DNA of 64,000 nt from Allobosea sp. AAP35 (GTDB lineage Bacteria; Pseudomonadota; Alphaproteobacteria; Rhizobiales; Beijerinckiaceae). Location: contig NZ_LJHQ01000070.1 of NCBI RefSeq assembly GCF_001295925.1, positions 27,181-91,180 of the forward strand, read 5' to 3'. A program made the translations under genes and the position numbers. Below, piece by piece: positions 62,214 to 64,000 of the stretch; the stretch's first letter is position 1, and each line of letters opens with the position of its first letter. The notes beneath the pieces were generated by a model. That model did no database searches. It saw only the letters and a program-made list of their open reading frames with translations, and was not told the DNA's origin.

Positions 62214-64000
62214 GCACGGCGGCAGCCGACTCGGAGCGACGGCGGGCTGCGCCTGTCGGCGCGCCCCGGCTGGCGCTGCGGCTGCTCTTCTACCTCGCCC
62301 TGCAGGCGCTCGTCGTTCTCGGTTGTCTCGGCCTCGTGGCCCTGCCCACGCCCGAGCCGCCGCCTCGCTGGCAACTCACCGAGGCGCGGCTTGAGCCGCC
62401 GGGCGTGGCGGTCAGCCTGCCGCATCACCATAGCGCCCGCTTCACGATGGCGGGGCCGCCCCGCTACGTGCTGGCCTTCGACAGACCTCCCGGCCTGTCG
62501 GAGGAGCCCTGGTCGGTATTGATGCCACGCTTCACCAACGGCGTCGCGGTCGCGGTCAACGGCGTCGAGATCCTCGACAGCCGCCGCAACCCGGCGGCGA
62601 ACCGGCCCGATCGAAGCTCACCCGAGATCGCGGTGATCCCGAGCGCGCTGCTGCGGGAGGGGCGTAACGAGCTGACCGTCAGACTCTTCGTCTGGGGGCC
62701 GCTCACCGGCTTTCTCGACCGCGTCCATGTCGGCCCGGACGCCGTGCTGCGACCGGTCTATGACCAGCGCATCCTGCTCTTTGTGACGCTGCCGGTCGTG
62801 CTGGCCGCCTGGCAAAGCATCCTCGCGGTCATCCTGGGCATGATGTGGTTGATGCGACGCCACGAGCCGGAACATGGAGCGCTTGCCGCCGCGATGGCAC
62901 TTGGCGTCATGCAGACCTTCATCTCGGCCCCGAGCGGCCAGTCTCTTTATGCCGGGCTCAACGCGGTGCTGATTGCCTCAGCGCCACTGGAGAGCGCCTT
63001 CGGGGTGCTGTTCCTGATGCTGTTCCTCGGGCTGAAGATCCCTCGGATCGCCCTGCTGCTGTTCCTGCCCGGCCTGATCATCACCGCAACGGGGCTCATC
63101 GGCGGTCCGGGCCCGGTGCGTGCTGCCTATCTGATTCTGGGCCCGCTGACCGTGGCGTTCTGCCTCGTGCTGATTGCCGTCCTGAACGCGCTCGCTTTCC
63201 TGCAGCGACGGGACGTGATCGGCCTCATGCACGGCAGCGCGGTCACGGTCGTGCTGTTCTTCTGCGTGCACGACATCCTGTCGATCCTCGACATCGCGCC
63301 CGACCGGCGAGTGTTCTTCTCGCGCCTGTCCTATTCGGTGATGGTGATCGCGATCGGCATCGGGCTGACCTGGCGCTTCGCCCGGGCGCTGAACCAGGTC
63401 GACAGCTTCGCCGGCAGGATGGTCACGCTCGTGCGCGAGGCGGAGGACAAGCTGCGAGCGACCCTGGCGCGGGACGAGGAACGGGCCCGGGCCATGGCGC
63501 TCTCAAACGAGCGGACGCGGCTGATGCGCGACCTCCATGACGGGCTCGGCGGCCAGCTCGTCAGCATCGTCGCATTGAGCGAACGGCAGCGGGCCGCGCC
63601 GATCGGCGAGGCGGCGCGGGCGGCTTTGAAGGATCTCCGGCTGGTGATCGATGCGATGGACGATATCGGCGGCGATCTGATGCTGGCGCTCGGGACCTGG
63701 CGGGAGCGGATCGCGGCGCAGTTGCGGGCCCATGAAATCGCGCTGGCCTGGCGCGTGCTGACCCCCCAGGGTCTGCCCGTCCATCCCGAGCTGCGCCCAG
63801 GCCACGTCATCCAGATGCTTCGCCTGCTCGACGAGGCGGTGACGAACGCGGTCAAGCATGCCGGCGCCAGCACCATCACCGTCGAGATCGAGACCGTCGC
63901 CGGAGCGGACGGGGATCGCGGCCGCATCTGCATCCGCGACGACGGCCGGGGTTTCGAGAGTCCGGCGGGCGAGGCCCCGCCCCTGACAGGGCGGGGCCTC
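62210..64000 (+). CDS. NarL-type sensor histidine kinase, 3' end cut by window edge
   Basis: 597 codons are visible from a GTG at 62210. A first membrane helix (about residues 22-45) is followed by a periplasmic jelly-roll-like domain (about 50-190) and a cluster of six to seven helices (about 200-400), as in 7TMR-DISM sensors. The HisKA_3 box LMRDLHDGLGGQLVSIVALS has the phosphoacceptor H443, and the HATPase domain shows DEAVTNAVKHA and IRDDGRGFES before GRGL at the edge. It phosphorylates the co-transcribed response regulator. The signal is unknown; the periplasmic domain may bind a small molecule. Confidence 0.9.
   Translation, partial: MSTAAADSERRRAAPVGAPRLALRLLFYLALQALVVLGCLGLVALPTPEPPPRWQLTEARLEPPGVAVSLPHHHSARFTMAGPPRYVLAFDRPPGLSEEPWSVLMPRFTNGVAVAVNGVEILDSRRNPAANRPDRSSPEIAVIPSALLREGRNELTVRLFVWGPLTGFLDRVHVGPDAVLRPVYDQRILLFVTLPVVLAAWQSILAVILGMMWLMRRHEPEHGALAAAMALGVMQTFISAPSGQSLYAGLNAVLIASAPLESAFGVLFLMLFLGLKIPRIALLLFLPGLIITATGLIGGPGPVRAAYLILGPLTVAFCLVLIAVLNALAFLQRRDVIGLMHGSAVTVVLFFCVHDILSILDIAPDRRVFFSRLSYSVMVIAIGIGLTWRFARALNQVDSFAGRMVTLVREAEDKLRATLARDEERARAMALSNERTRLMRDLHDGLGGQLVSIVALSERQRAAPIGEAARAALKDLRLVIDAMDDIGGDLMLALGTWRERIAAQLRAHEIALAWRVLTPQGLPVHPELRPGHVIQMLRLLDEAVTNAVKHAGASTITVEIETVAGADGDRGRICIRDDGRGFESPAGEAPPLTGRGL

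Noticed and set aside
63971..64000. Perfect 12-bp hairpin GAGGCCCCGCCC...GGGCGGGGCCTC at the window end, considered as a terminator
   Set aside because: It lies inside the kinase gene, encoding the GRGL part of the ATP-binding box, and no T-tract can be seen.

Overview
The window is GC-rich (high G/C at third codon positions) and reads as a chromosomal segment of an alphaproteobacterium of the order Hyphomicrobiales. Bosea or a close relative is my best guess. The reasons are the pdxH / dnaJ-like / fabI neighbourhood, an ECF11-type sigma factor with a ChrR-like partner and its usual satellite genes, a bigR-type sulfide operon, and the short 'CGTCATTGCGAG...' and 'CGTCATTCCGG...' inverted-repeat elements common in this order. 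No phage, transposase, integrase or CRISPR array is visible. The genus is inference.

Layout. 1-5548: a LacI regulator divergent from a catabolic cluster (TRAP-type binding protein, VOC protein, RuBisCO-like protein, DUF1537 four-carbon acid sugar kinase). 5589-15719 (minus strand): a peptide/amide scavenging block with an M81 protein, two M20 hydrolases, a complete Dpp/Opp-type ABC transporter and an atypical crotonase. 15838-22849: ferredoxin-NADP reductase, peptidase T, a large cytosolic multi-PAS hybrid histidine kinase and a lipoprotein esterase. 22871-30202: an ECF11 sigma/anti-sigma stress locus with two cyclopropane-synthase-like methyltransferases, DUF1295, DUF2177, a FAD oxidoreductase and DUF1365. 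Three promoters with the same -35/N16/-10 layout can be read there. 30215-32747: a sulfide/persulfide operon (blh, bigR, two YeeE halves) with an AT-rich palindromic operator. 32804-35671: membrane and small stress-type proteins, including a 24-residue membrane peptide.

35668-43937 is mostly housekeeping: Nudix, SDR, pdxH, DnaJ-like, fabI, folK-folB-folP, a histidine phosphatase and a ribB fused to a helix-turn-helix domain. 44042-46615: aroC flanked by two different VapBC-type toxin-antitoxin pairs. 46640-51851: a Pls-type membrane-anchored single-module NRPS behind a histone-deacetylase-family amidohydrolase. 52079-59276: L,D-transpeptidase, Tat metallophosphoesterase, class III aminotransferase, a Cys-rich YkgJ-like protein, MarR, DUF1499, an MBL hydrolase and bioY. 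59522-64000: a small lipoprotein, a PliG-like secreted protein, tRNA-Pro(CGG), tRNA-Gln(TTG), and a NarL-type response regulator with its histidine kinase, which runs off the right edge.

The most unusual points are: a RuBisCO-like protein/DUF1537 kinase cluster lacking the rest of the apiose pathway; a ChrR-like anti-sigma factor that has lost its zinc-binding Cys residues while its promoter system looks intact; a Pls-type NRPS beside a deacetylase; a crotonase without either catalytic glutamate; and a RibB with an N-terminal DNA-binding-like domain and a degenerate GTP-cyclohydrolase half.
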